Both the position numbers and the translations under genes were made by a program. Source: Eudorina sp. 2006-703-Eu-15 (taxonomy: Eukaryota > Chlorophyta > Chlorophyceae > Chlamydomonadales > Volvocaceae). From it: DNA of 64,000 nt. The notes beneath the pieces are model-generated. The model ran no database searches. It saw nothing but the letters and a program-made list of their open reading frames with translations, and had not been told where the DNA came from. Shown piece after piece: positions 1 to 13,800 of the stretch (positions are counted from its first letter, which is position 1; every line of letters starts with the position of its first letter). The stretch spans positions 154,756 to 218,755 of the forward strand of contig BDSI01000101.1 in the NCBI GenBank assembly GCA_003117195.1, given 5' to 3'.

Positions 1-3000
1 TGGCACGCAGACCTGTGATTCCCGCGCCGCCCCATGAAGCTCCCCATCGGCCAATGCTAGGACGATGCACCGCCCTTTTCACACCTGTACAGCAACCGGC
101 CGCCGAAAGACCAGATGTTCACGCCGTTCTCCATCTGCTGCACGTGCGTCACCACCGTTGCCACGTAGCGCCCCGTGGGGTCCCACTCGACGTCCGTGGC
201 CATGAAGTGCTCCGCGGTGGCCATCGTCTCCATCTCGTCCACGTTGAAGAACTCGAGCTGCCCGTTGAAGTTCTTCAGCCCCGCCAGCACGATGTTGCGG
301 CCCTGTGGCGACCAGCTGATGGCGTTGCAGGCGCGGTTGTCCAGCACCTCTGCACACAACAAGGGCAACCACCGACGCGGTTCGTCAAGAGGTGCGGCCG
401 ACTTTCGGCGATCAGGATGCCACACTAAAGTTTAGCTTGTCCACGCGGCGCTGCTTGCAAGCGGTAGTCGGCAGCATAACGGTATGAGGAAAGGGCCGGA
501 CACCGCCTAGACATGGCAAGGTTCTCGCTCGTTGAGAATTGCCGATGGACCCAACACGGATGCCCCTTGTGTCTGTCTTAATATTCCATGTCATGTACGT
601 CCCCCCTCAGGGCCGCCGCTTCCGACGATAGGGGCGATAAGACGGGACAGGATAAGCTGCCATCCAGCCATTCCAACACACGTCCGTGTGTACCCGCAGG
701 CCTCCAGCGCGTGGTGAATTGTGTGTAGGTTTTGATTCAACTGAAACCGGTCCATGATGGCCCTCGTTGCCGCCCCCGAGGAAGCACTCACTCAGCTCGC
801 GCACGCCCAGGCGGCCCTTGTCGTCCCGCATGGTGAAGAACGAGATCGAGGGGCGGGGCCCGTCGCCGTGCACCACCGCGAACCGGTGGCCCTTGGGCTC
901 CCAGGCGAAGTTGAGGACCCGCTCCTTGTTGTTCTTGAGCTCGAACACCTGGAAACATCATAGTACAGTACGGACACGGAGCAAGACGTCAACCGAATGC
1001 ATACGCTGGGTGGCCTGATGCAGACCGCAATCATCGAAGCATTCGGACGACGACCCACGCGCACCTCCAGCGGCACGTCCTTGTCTTTGACGCAGAAGAT
1101 CTGGAAGCTGGTGGTGGTCGACTTCTTGGTCTTGGTCCAGGCCTCGACCTTGACTGCCAGGTACGTCCCCTGGGGGTGCCAGTACAGCTTGACGTCTGCG
1201 GGCACAGTCAGCGAGGCAAGGTACGTTTGAGGCGTGAGCACCCGCAGCTGCTGTCCCTCGGTGTTGCTATTGTGCTCCTAGCTGCGCGACCGCCTTCCCA
1301 ACTGAATGTCCTTGTGATATGGCTATGAATACATCATCGTAAACATTGCCGGTGTTCGTTGCCATGACGGTACCGATACAAATGATACCTTCCTGAAGAT
1401 CCATGTACATATTCATGGCGTCAGAGAAATCTCACAGTTGGATTCGGAACCAAACATGTTACCGCAACGCCACCCCCCGACACTCGTATAACCGTTCCGC
1501 CACCTGACCCCGCAACACGATAGCCAACACTCAGTTTCCACTGTGAGCGTTTGGCATCCCGCATCCATCTCTCAAACCATCCATCCACCCACCCACCCAC
1601 CTGGTCCAAATCGTTTTCTGGTTTGGTTGTCCGTTTTCACCGCCGACTCACCACCCATCCCGAGCAACCCCCCCATCCCCGCAAACCCTCTCCTCGTGCT
1701 GTCTCCTTACCGCTGACGTTCAGCATGTTCTTTTGGCGGATCTCCGTGCGCTCAGGGATTTTGATCAGGACGATGCGCGCTGGCTGGTTGCCCTGCTCAG
1801 CGCTGTATGCTGCCAGGAGTGGCTCCGCGGGGCTCCACTCGAAGTCCTTCATATCCAAGGGGGGCCAGCCAAGAAACGAGCCGCATACATCAGCCGGAGC
1901 CCCGGGCAAGGTTAAGTGACAGCTTTCCTTTGCACGTCAATATACGACCCAGGAAAGATGCTGGTACCCGATTAGAGGGGCATACAGTGAACCCGAGCGC
2001 ATCCACAATGACTTCGTGGCATGGACATCAGCTGAGACCCCAACCACCTGTATGCTCCTCCGCACGTCAGGATTCTGACTACATTCGCTCTGCGATACCC
2101 TGTGGTTAAGCAGCAGAACAGTCGCCAATTGGTGCAGCCAACCAAGCCACGACCATCGGCGAGGCACGAGTGGCTTTCTTGGCCAGGTTCCCGCCTGACC
2201 AGCCTTACCTGCACGCCATCGAGCTTCAGCGACTCCTTGCCCAGCAGGCCCATGTGCGGGCACTCGAAGATCGAGATCTTCCCGCGGCCCAGGCGGGCGA
2301 AGTACAGGTCCTCCCGGCCGCCGGCCCACTTGAACACCGGCCACTTGAGCGCACCGTTGGGGCCCGCTGAGGAACCCACCGCGTACTCGTCCACAGGGCC
2401 CTCAAACTTGCGCAGCAGCTTACTCGACCGAACGTCCCAGATGTTAATCAGGACGTGGTACGAGTCCCGCGCAGTCATCGGCTCGTGGCTGGTGTACGAC
2501 AGGATGTACTTCTCGTTCGGCGAGAAGTCTATGAGGCGCACATTCGGGTGCGCGAAGCGGTTAAGGCGGGTGAAGGACGGCCCGCCCCACACCACCATAC
2601 CCTGCCGGTGCATGGTGGCCAGCATGGTGCCCTGCGGCGACCACTGCACAAAAGACTCCGTCCAGTACTCGCGCTGGAAAGCCATGTCAGCGCGACCACG
2701 CTTGCCGTCGTTGAAGCACACCACGGTGTTGTCGCCGTGGCGGATGACGTACTGGTCGCGGCCCAGCTTGTCCGCGAGCCAGCTGTGCAGGTTCTCCTGA
2801 GGAGCCAGAAAAGAGACAAATGCGGACCAAGCTAAAGTGGACAGCCAGGCGGGTAGCCTTCGTGTGATCCAGGCAAAGACGTGGGGCCGTGCCTCCAGGG
2901 CAGTAGAAGTACCCCTCAGTGGACCTCTCCAGCCCCATCTACGTCATTGAGCAGTGTGTCCTTGCTGCGCCTGCGGTACGCCACGACGAACTCTCAGGCC

Positions 3001-4604
3001 ATTGGCATCCTTCCCTTCCCTCCCGACATTCCGCGACACGGTGCGGTGCAGCCATGGAGTTGCGCATGACGAGACCGGCCCCCCACCCACTGGGGCTGCG
3101 CAGTGGAATGCCGATTTGGACCCATAAGAAACCATACACCTGTTTAGGCTCGCCGAATGCCGGCCGAAATGCCCGCCTGTCCGTTTCAACAAAATGCGAT
3201 CCTTGCGGCCCCTGTCCCTGAGAAACGGAAGACTCGTCCCCACAGTTGCAGACATTACCGTCGATACTCAAGCGCTGCTGAGATGCATGCTGCAAACAAA
3301 ATTCATTGTAGCGGCAGCCGCTGACAAAGTCCAGCTCACTGCGGCGGCTGGCTCATTGAGCAAGGCGCCTCCAGGGACGGTAGCAAAGCCGGTAAACGGG
3401 TATCTGCCCCGAGTGGCCTCTTTATGTGCTGCCGCCAGCCGCCTCGACGCCACACTGATGTGGTGCGCTGTTGCACCCACCCTTAGGCCTCGACAGTCCA
3501 CTACCCAGCGCTGCAGCCCCGTACAAGCGGCTTAGAACTTCTGAGAAAGAAGTGAAGGCGGCGTTGACATGCGCCATGGTTACACCGCTGGCACTGTCGG
3601 ATCGCTTCGTGATTGGGCACCCACGCCGAGCTTTCATCACAAGGGCTGATACCGGATAATCAAGGCCTTGCTAGCCCATTGTGCCGACCACCTGGCGTGT
3701 GCTGCAGTGTTGTACAACCCCTTCCCCATCCTCTCTTGCCTCCATTAGGGAGCACACGTACCGGCTGTTTATATGGAACCGGCTCCAGTTGCGCATACTC
3801 ATCCGGCACCTTCGCGTACTTATCGAAGTCATCGAAGCGGCACAGCGTAAGTTTGTGGTTCTTGTCCAGCTGATAGCCGTTCACGAAGCGCTCGTCAAGT
3901 AGCGCCGCATCCACTTCCTACGCCATGCAACAAGCATTGCTTTATGTGTGTTCCCTGCATTCCTGTATCATCAACAGCGAGCTGCACCGCGACCGCGACC
4001 GGCAGAGTGCCTACCTCCTTGCGCGCCAACTCCACGAATGCAAAACCCTTAGTGGTTTTGGTTGCCTCGTCCAGCGGCATAAAGATGCCATCTGCAATTT
4101 GACGATGACATGCAAGTCAGAGAGGGGACAATGCCGTATGCGCCGCCCCTAACGCGCGCAGCCGGTACCCAATCTTAAGGCCCGCTCATAGGCATCCAAG
4201 ACGACACGAATGATCGGTTGTGTGGCTCACTTACTGTCGCGCACGTCGCCTAGCTTGGAAGCGATCGTGCGAACGACCGTCATGAGCTTTTCATACTTCT
4301 CCTCTGGTGCCTTAGGAAGGTTTTGAATCACTGCATCGGATTTGATGGTGCAATTAGAGTAGTTACGCTCTAGACATGCCTTGCGCGATGAACTGCAGCC
4401 GCCGCCCTCACCCAGGCAAGATCCAAAGCCGGACTGTGTCTGGACGTCCTCTTCTTTAATGTCATCGTCGTCACTTTTAATTCCCATGTCATCACCGTCG
4501 GGCAGGATCAGTTCCTCAAGGTCGAAATTCTCGTAGGGAAAGCCTGGTGGCATGTCCGGAAACAGGTCTCGCGCAACCGCGAGCGGGTCTATATCGTGCA
4601 CCAT
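1..4604 (-). CDS. EIF3B: Translation initiation factor eIF3 subunit B (3' end missing)
   Basis: Scaffold subunit of eIF3, which binds the 40S ribosome and recruits mRNA in the cytoplasm. Exons read in phase: 4412-4604, 4235-4330, 4015-4091, 3762-3917, 2209-2796, 1711-1846, 1065-1195, 792-948, 85-349; the rest lies left of the window. The start is the ATG at 4604, followed by an acidic leader. An RRM follows, with RNP2-like CLVIQNL and RNP1 KGFAFVEL, then the WD40-type beta-propeller with family motifs such as VRLIDFSPNEKYILSY, WDPTGRYV and GLKNFNGQLEFFNVDE. Exon 8 is taken to end at a strong GTGAGT donor, which restores the phase into exon 9. The C-terminal helical part that binds other subunits is not in view. 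It is divergent from the Polo kinase gene, with 292 bp between start codons. The family call is secure; individual splice sites are by eye. Confidence 0.95.
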
Positions 4605-4896
4605 GGCTTCAAGATTCCTCAACGCAGCGACAAGAGACACAGGAAATGACAAATGTTGGTGTGGAAGGAACCTAGTTATTGAGGCATTGCACGGCAGGCA
4701 GTACACAACTGAAAGTTGGATGCAGTGATCATTTTTGCTTTTATAGTACTAGCAATGGTTTAACATATGAGAAGGCAATCCTTTTGGCCAGGGTTGACGC
4801 AATGATAGTGTCAAGTGCAACTGTAGGTCCGAGGGGTGTTATTCTTCGTTTGTAGCATAGTGGCACCCTGACACGTCTTGTTTGGGGCTGCCTGCT
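4605..4896. promoter_or_regulatory. Head-to-head intergenic region, eIF3b / Polo-like kinase
   Basis: These 292 bp separate the two proposed start codons and must hold both 5' leaders and promoters. The stretch is more AT-rich than the flanking exons. I see no clear TATA box or other named element. The kinase start is itself inferred, so the right edge could move. Confidence 0.5.
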
Positions 4897-7800
4897 ATGG
4901 CGGACGCCGGAGTGGTGTCCTACGGCCCCGGGTTGTTGGGGCGTTAAGCGCCCCCATTGTTTTCAAGACAGTTCCAGCAGGTCGCCATGCACAGGAGACG
5001 AGCTGTCGTTGTAGGTCATTGCTTGAAAGTTAAAACGGACTGAGGCTTGGCAACGGCTGATAACGTTTTGCCGATGGTACTTCTGCCAGGCCTGCCCCCC
5101 TGTTATCTACTACTCTGAAGATGGGGAGCAGGAGTCCTTCGTTAAGCACAGGCAAGGCGCTAACATTCACACGGGATGTCACGGGTTGTCACCAGGGGTT
5201 GTCACTACCCATGGTCCAGCGCAAGTCTTATCCGCTGTCCGGTACCGACACCAACGGCATGTGATGGTTCTCACCGGACGCGCCTGCCGTACCAGCCCAG
5301 CTTTCCCCCATGGGACCTCAAAACCACCAACCTCACCCGTGCCTAAATTGCAGGCTGCTCGGACACGGAGGTTTCGCCGCCGTGTATGAAGTTGAGCGTG
5401 TCTCAGATGGCAGCCGTATGGCCGCCAAGGTGCGGGCCAACGCCTGCCGGGATGCCGAGGTCACGGGACGGGAAGTCTGCCCTGTGGCTGCATGGGAGCC
5501 ACCTGCGAGCTCGGCGCTGTCGTGCGCCGTTGTACCAGAAATGAACCTTTAGTTCCAGGAGGGCCGGGGAGGACCTGAGACTCCTACAGGGTCAGTTCGC
5601 GTGACGCTCCAGGAGGTGGACTGGTGCCGCGATGCGGTCGCTGCTGCTGCTGCTACGTTTGATACATGTCTGCATGGCTCCGCAGGTTCTGCCGCTGAGC
5701 TCCCTGGCCGATGCCAACAAGTTGCGGCGGGTTCAGAATGAGATTGACATCAACCAGCTGCTGCACCACCCACACGTGGTCACATTCCTGGGCTCGTTCC
5801 AGGACGAGCACAACGTGTACCTGTTGCAGGAGCTATGCTGTAAGCCTTGTGCAAGGGGAGAGCGAGAAAGCGAAGGACGCGGGATATTTATATAAATAGA
5901 TGTTCGTGAACCCAGGGGGCGGTTGTATGGATGTATGGAACCGGGGTACGCCGCTGCGAGGATCTCACGGCGGTGCTGGGATGGCCCACAACCGGCTGCT
6001 GGTGTGGGTGCTGGTCTTATCAGCGAGCAGCGAGCAGTCGTTGGAGGACAACATTGTCACGCGCGGTTGCTTGCACGGCACTAACTCGAGGCACCTTGTG
6101 AACTGGTTGCTGGGATGCAGGCATCACTCTGAGCGAGCTGCTGAGGCACGTGGGCAGGATGAGCGAGCTGCAGGCAGCGCACATCCTGTGGCAGGTGGGC
6201 TGCGGCGGGGATGGCCGCGAGTGAAGGGCCGCGCTTGTTTACCATCTGGGTCGCCGCAGCTCAGGCTCACTTGCGCAACCACGAGGTGCATCGCATGCAC
6301 AGCACGTGATGGCAGGTTTGGCAAGCGGTGGTAGGGTCATTTTGAAAGTAGGGGCGGCGCGTCTCGGACCCAGCTCGCGCGCAGCGCGGGTCGCGTCTGT
6401 TGCGCTGTTGCGCTTCGGTTGCCTCTACTCCTGGACGGGTCTGTCACTGCCTCAACTGCCTTAGGCTGCGTCCCTCGGCGGCACTCTGGCAGTGATGATG
6501 TCCGCCCCTCGACCCTACCCAACCCACTCCTCAAGCGATTCGTCATCGCGTATTTGCCCTGCTGGTGGCTGGGACGCAGGTACTGTCCGCTGTGGAGCAC
6601 CTCCACGACTGCCGGGTGGCGCACCGCGACCTCAAGTTGTCCAACATGTTTCTGGCGCGGGACGGTACCGCCAAGGTGGGCGACCTGGGCCTCGCCTGTC
6701 ACCTGCCCACACCCTACTCCCGGCGGCGCTCCACCTGCGGCTCGCTCAACTGGATGGCGCCCGAGGTGCTGCGGCCGGGGCAGGCCGGCTACGGCCTTGA
6801 GGTGGACATCTGGGCGCTGGGCGTCATGTTGTTCACGCTGCTGGTGGGGAGGCCGCCGTTTGCAGGGCGCGACAGCGTAGGCGGCGACGGAGCGGGCGCT
6901 GGCAGCGGGCTGGAGGACAACGGGCCGCAGAACACGTGCAGCCGGATCCTGCATGGCCGCTACCGGATGCCGGGGCCCGACGAGGTGCCCCTGGGCCCGG
7001 AAGCGCGGGACCTGGTGGCGCGGCTGCTGGTTGTGGACCCCGCGGCGCGTCCGTCCCTGGCGCAGCTGCGCGCCCACCCATTCTTCCAGGTGCATCTGGG
7101 TCCGCTCGCCTGTTTGCCACTGCCGCCACCGTGGCCGGGGCTGACACTGCACTCGCGCAGCTCATCCTGGCAGCTGGCCCATGACCAGGAGCCGCCGCTG
7201 CAGCTGGAGGGCGGGGAAAGCAGTCTGGAGGACCGGCTGTCGCCCCGGCGGGCATCACCGGGTGCGGAAGGCGCTCCTGGTCTGGCGACCGGCGAGGTCG
7301 GGTCCAGGCGCGTGTCGTCGCTGCAGTCGCCCTCGCCCTCTTACCCGGCGGCACAGGACATCCGGCTGCTGCTTTGCGGCGCGGGGCTAGCAGCGCTGGC
7401 GGCTGTGGCGGCCGGCGGCACCGGCGCGGGCGGCCGCGACAGCACCAGCGGCTCCTACATGGAGCTGTCTCAGAGCGAGCAGTGCAGCGTCGTGACTGCG
7501 GCCTCCACCACCACCACCGCCACCACAGGGATCATGGGCGGCCGCTCCGATGCGAAGTGGCAGCTGGGGGCTCAGGATACCCTCTCCGCGCACCTCTCCA
7601 CCCGCAACCAGGACCCCTCGCGCGTGTGCTTCCAGTCACACTATCCCCCCTACCGCATGTCCGAGCAGACCACAGGCGCGTCCAGCCTTCAGCCGCAGCA
7701 CAAGCCCCCGCAGCTGCTGAGCAGGCTCTTTGCGCGCACCAGCGTGCCCAGCTCCGGCTACCACGATCGGTCCCTGTCTGTCAACGGCACGGAAACTGGC

Positions 7801-10800
7801 GGCGGCACGCAGTTCCTCACCAGCTTCACACAAGGCACAAGCGGCCCCATCCCCACTGGACCAGCGGCCGGCGTGGCAGGCGAGGGCTTGCCGGCTTCGG
7901 GGGCCTCATCATCGCCCTCGCCGTCTCCACGGCTGCTGGCATGTGCTGAGTACTTGGACACCGCACATCAGCAGCAGCTGCAGCAGGAGCAGCAGCAGCA
8001 GCAACAGCCGCAATACCATCCCTCCTCCCCATTTTCCACTTGCCCGGTGCAAACGCATCCGAGTTTGCGGTCAAGCCAGCCTGCCCAATCGCGGCAGTCC
8101 CCCGCGGGGACCGCCCAGAAACTCGACGGCCTGATGCTGTTGCAGCCGCAGCTGCCGTCCTGTTCCTCCTCGGGATCACCCAGGACGTTACTCGGTGGTG
8201 GTGGTGTTGGTGGCGGTGGCGGCGGCGCCGGCGACCCGGAGCTGCCCAACTCCGGAGGGGAACTGCACCGGGCGCACAGCATGCTGGCGCCACGCAGCGC
8301 ACACCACGGCATCGGCGCAGGATCCTTGTCGTCGGCGCCGGGACCTGCCCTGGCGCCCGCCCCCTCCGTGAATCTCTGCGCGGCTTCGCCGGCCGCCCAG
8401 GGCGCCTGCGAGTCGCCGTTTGTGCACACCACTATGGGCGGCAGCAGCGGCACCGTCGATGGGGCCGGGCTGCCGGACCGGCACGGCTGGGGCCGCAGCT
8501 ACAACAGCCTGTCGCCGCACCCATCCACGATGCTGAGCTCGCGCTCCACCAGCCAACGCAGTAGCGCGCACGCGGCTGGGTACGCACCGTACATGCAGGA
8601 CACGCATCACCAGCAGCAGCAGCAGCAGCAGAACCACATGCCTGTCCAGCAGCAGAACCAGCGCCACCACCACCATGCCCGCACTGCGGCCCTCGACCAG
8701 CAGCGGCATGCGCCCCAACAACCTCAGCAGGCACAGGCGCAGCAGCAGGAGCAGCCCATACGCGTTCACCCGGTCACAGGACAGCGCCGGCGCACCATCG
8801 ACAGCACCGTTCCGTCGGGGGTGGTCGACGAGCTGCCCACGGGCGCCACATCGGAACCGCACGGCACAGGCGCGGGCGGCGGCGGCGGCGGCAGCATCGC
8901 CGCCGGCGCGGCTGAGCCCGAAGCCATGGCGGTGCTGCGCAGCGCCTTCCTGAGCCAGTACAACAGCCACACCCACGCCGCGGCCCTGCACGCGCGCCGT
9001 CTGCAGGCCAGCCGGTCCGCACACGCGCGCGACAGCATGCGCATCGCGGCCGGCCTGCGCAGCGGCGGCTTGGACGGGGGGACCGACGAACCCGAGAACG
9101 ACGGCAGCAGCGACACGATTCGCTCCTACGCGGACAGCCTGGAGGCGGTACTGCTAGGGGGCCGCGGCAGCGGCCGCCAACCAGCTGGGGGCCCCGCGGG
9201 CGAAGCCGTGCCGGGGATCTCGCGAAGCGGTCCCGCCCCCATCGCGACTGTTGGCAACGCCCGCAGCGGCCAGGCCCGCACGCAGGGAGCCGCCGCCAGC
9301 GCTGTCCGCGCGTTGGCGGTGCCGCCGGCGCCCACGGTACCCATCGGCGCCATTGTACTGCGGCACGCCCGCACCTCTATCGGCACGGGGCCCAGCCACC
9401 GGCAGGTCGGCACCACGACACCCAGCGTCGGCGCGAGTTTGGCGCAGCCCCTGCTGTCGATGCGCAGCAGCGCGGCGGCACTGACCTCGTGGCCTGTGGC
9501 CGGCACGGGCGCGGCCGGTCTGTACTCGGCGCCCTGCGGCGGGGCGCTGTCCTCGGGGCCGCCTGCCTCGGACCTGCTCTCAACGGGCGCGTCGGTTGCA
9601 GAAGTAGCCGCTGCGGCGGCGGCTGCAGCCGTGGCCGCCGCCGCGGCGGTTTTTGCGGACGCAAACGCGATCAGCTTGCCTTCGGGCGCCAAGCGCCTGA
9701 CTTCGGGTCTGGACACCCCCTTCCTGCGGCTGCCGCAGCACCAGCACAAGCTCCAGCCCGAGGGCCAGGGGCAGGCGCCGGGGCAGGAACGAGCGCCGGG
9801 GCAGGCGCAAGGGGGCGCATCCCCCGGCCCCGCCGTGCGGCTCGCCTCCCCCACCACGACTCCACCGCACAGCGAGCCCCTCTCCCTCAATGTATTCGCC
9901 ATCCATCAGTCCAAGGGCCTGCCCAGCCGGGGCCAGAACTCCGGTGGCGCCGACGGCCCGGCTCTGGACACCGGTCTGTGCATCTGCTCTGCAGCCGATA
10001 GCCCCCTGCGCGACGGCCGCTGGAGCGGCGAACAGAACCAGCTCCGCACCAGCGGCGCTCTGGCGGTGTCCGTCATGTCCTCGGGGCTGACGGATGCAGC
10101 GGCGGCGGCGGTGGAGGCGGAGCGGGCCGTCGCCGGGCTGCACACGTCGGATGGCGACCTGAGCGGCTCCGCGCGGGTCCCCGGCAGCCTGGTCTTGCTG
10201 CGCGAGGGAGGAGTGCAGCAGGAGCGCCAGCGTCCTCCCCGGGACTGGCCGGCGCCCGGGCGCGAGCAGCAGCAGCAGCAGCTGCTGCAACCGGGCCCGG
10301 ACCCAGGGCGCTGCGCGTGTGGCCTCGGGCAGGGACCTGCCACGGCCCAAGCCTGCGGCTGCGGTTGTCCTTGCGTGCAGGGCCCGGGGTCGCAGACCCA
10401 CCAGACCCAGGTCCAGCAGCAGCAGCAGCAGCCTCCCGGGTCTGGTAGGAATGCCAGCGGGGCCGAGGGGGCGGCCCCTCCACACACGGGATCGATGCTG
10501 CTGTCGTCCGACCCGGCGGAGAGCGCGGGTGGAGCGAGCGGGGTGCAACGTCCGGAGCTCTCTGCTACGCGGACGGAGAGGTCGACAGCGGCGCAGGCGG
10601 GGCATCAGCCGCACTCGGGGAAACAGGATCGGCCAAGGTCTTACGGCGAGGCAGGGTTCAGCTTCACGTTCCGCACCGTCATGCATCCCTGGCGTGCGAT
10701 GGCGCTGACACGACTCAGGCAGGCGGCCATGCAGCTGCAACGGCTGCAGCGGGAGGAGGTCGACGCGGAGGCGGCGCGGGAAGGGTCGACAGGCAGGGAC

Positions 10801-13800
10801 TCAGGCGCCGCTGCGGTTGCTGCAGCCAGCGCAACACCGGTGCTTCCGGGTGGTGACGCCGCTGCTGCCCCGGCTGCTGCAGGCGCCGCAGACGCCGTTG
10901 CGGCTGTGCGGGTCGATGCTGGGCGCCTCGGGGTTTCTGCGGGCGATGTGGATAGGACGCAACGAGCTGCAGCACCAGCGGCGTCAGCCGATGCGTCGTC
11001 GTCGTCCGGTCGAAGCGGCGTTGCTGGGAAGGGAAGCGGCGCCGGGGCGGCTGCAGCGGCGGAGCAGCAGCCCTGGAGGGCGAGCGCGGGTGTGTCGGCT
11101 GCTGGGGCCGCCGTCCGGGGGACCTCCGCGGCCGGGGGTGCAGGGGTTCACAGCGCGCCCCGCAAGCCGCCACCCACGGCTCGCCTGTCGTTCTGCTGCC
11201 CCCTGCTGCCGGGCAGCGGCATGTGTGGCGGCTGCTGCGGCCCCACGTCGCCGTGCGGCAACGGCGAGTCGGCCCACAACGGCGCCCGCCGAGCAGGCGG
11301 GGGGCCCAGCCACCGCTTCGCGTCACTGGACGTGGAGCGCGTGTTACGCCACCTGGAGTCCAGCGAGCCGGACGAGGGCACCACCACGCAGGGCACCAAC
11401 ACCACCAGTACCGGCGCCAGCAGCAATGGCTGCGGGGCGCAAGCCGCAGGCGGCACTGCCCAGCGTGCTCTGTTGTTGGGGAATCGCGTAGCCGCAGCCG
11501 AAACTGCTGGAGGCGGAACAACTGTGCCTGCTGGCAGCGGTGACGTTCTGCACCACACAGGCAAAGGAGGAGACGGGGCGCTTGGCGCAGCAGCGGAACA
11601 TCTGCATGCAGGGGGTGGGCAGGCTGCAGCGCCGGCCGGCGCAGCCGCTGGGCTCGGCGCTGCAGGGGCGGGTTGCGAGCGCGGCTCCGTGCTGCGGCAG
11701 GTCGGGTCGGGCTGGTGTGCGCCTGACTTGACGAACGAGATGTCGGTGCGGGGTGTGCCCACCCTCGCAGTCTTGTTGGACCCTGCCCCAGGCGAGGGGG
11801 GTCTTGGTGGGGGTTCTGAGGGGCAGGGACCAGGCACTGGGGCTGTTGCCCCGGTTCCCAGCTCCCTCGACATGTATCCGCTCTGCGGCCCAACCCAGTC
11901 CGCCCCCGCCCATGGTGGTCAGGATCGGAGTGAGGTGCCGGGCGGCGAGGCTCGGCCGTTCGTGTCGGCGGGTGGGGAAGGTGGCGGCGGGGCGCGGGGT
12001 CCCCCGGCGGAGATGGTGCGGTCGCGGGCGATTGGTTGCTGCAAGAAGGCCGACGGCGGGGAGGTAGTGTGGAGAGGCGTTGCAGCGGCGGCGGCAGAGG
12101 GCGCGCAGGCGGTCGCGCGTCCGCCCGCGGTGGCGGGAGCGGACCCGGGGCCAGCGGGCGCCGCGGGGGCAGCAGGTGGTCCGGCGGCCTCGCTGCTCTG
12201 CGCAGTGCCCCCGGCGGCGCCCTTGGAGGCGGCGCTGTCGCTGCCCTCCCCGCCGAGTGCTTGGTGTGAAGCCGATCCCATGTCGCTGGAGTCCAATAAA
12301 GCTCAGGCGCCCGAGTCATCGGCGCCTGAGGCGGCGACGCGCAGTCGCGCGAGTGTGTCGGCAACTGGTATGGTGGCGGGCGGGGTCTGGGAGGTCGGGG
12401 CATGCACCGGCATAACATCAGGGGCCGCACCCGAGATGGACCCGGACGCGTTGGCAGAATTGGCCAGCCGGCTGCGGTCGAAATCGTTCAAGGAGGGCAT
12501 GGGCAGCCGCAACGGCAGCTTCACCTACAGGCCCAGTCGCATGATGCCGGCGGCGCAGCGCTCGCCACCGCACAAGGTCATCGGCATTGTCGGGGGGCCC
12601 GGCCTCGGCGGTGGCGGCGGACTGGGAGGCGGGGCTGGGACCGGCGGCGCAGCAGGAACCGGAGGTGGAGGTTGCGCCGGAGCTGCTGCCGGGTCGGGGT
12701 CGGGGGCGGCGGCGGGGCTGGGGTTGGGGTTTGGGGTACTCGGCGGGGCGCTGACGGCCGCGGGCGCCAGTCGGGAGGGCGGCCCCGCGCGATTGCCGGA
12801 GATGCCGGGGCCGACGGGAGTGCTGACGTCGGGCCGCTGCCGGGCCACGGTGCATCCCCGGGAGGTGCTGATGGTCAAGTGGCTGGATTACTCGTCCAAG
12901 TACGGCTTGTCGTACATGCTGTCCAACGGGGCGATCGGGGTATTGTTCCGGGACGGCTCCCAGGTGCTTCGGGAACGGGGCAGTGCGTACGCGTGGTTGC
13001 TCGGGTCGAACGCGGGCGTTGGGAGGGGCACGGCGCTCTTGCAGCCGCAGCGCACGCCGCCGAAGGCGCAGCCGCTGCTGGTGGCGGATGAATCGGGTGG
13101 GGCCGGCGGCGCAGGGGGCGCGGCTGAGCGTCAGCACGACGTCGCCAAGAAACTGCGCCTTCTGCGGAGCTTTGAGGGGATGCTACTGGGCATCGACGGC
13201 GGCGACGACACCGCTGCGGCGACGGACGAGGCTGCAGCGACCGAGCACCCCGTGCGCCCGCATCCCGGCGTGCAGCTAGCGGGGACCGATTCAAACACAC
13301 AGCAGTGTCCTGACCTGGCGCTCAGCTCACAGCAGCTGCAGGACGGCGGCGCCATCCCGTCGGCGGTAGGGGCAGCGGCAGCGGCGGCGGCGGCGGTGTC
13401 ATCGACGGGGGCGCCCGCACAGCCTCCCTCTGTGTTCGTGACCTGGTCGACCCGCACGAAGAAGGCGCTGGTGCTGTGCATGAGCAGCGGGACGCTGCAG
13501 GTAGGATGGGGTACGGTAGCGTAGGATAGGGGTTGGGTAGGGTGGGGTCTGAGAAGCACCGGACGCTACCCTGTAGCGTGGGGTGCGGTGATCTGGTCAC
13601 ACGGGCTATGGGTGGTATGAACCTGGGTATGTTTGTGGGGATGACCACCGGGCCTTGATGAAGGGAGTGAGGGCGGGTTGTCGACTACGGTATTGGACGG
13701 AATGGGTTGTGGCCTTGTGGATGTGTGGACGCTAAGCAGGGCCCCTTTTGACGACTGCTTTGCGTGAATGGGAAGGATGGCTGGAGCACATGTGTGTTGC

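Noticed and set aside
6337..7152. 271-codon minus-strand frame
   Set aside because: Antisense to the conserved PLK kinase domain; no family resemblance.
10715..12430. 571-codon minus-strand frame
   Set aside because: Shadow of the 6.9-kb PLK exon; the translation is Pro/Arg-rich with no domain, as expected from the reverse of Ala/Gly-rich coding sequence.
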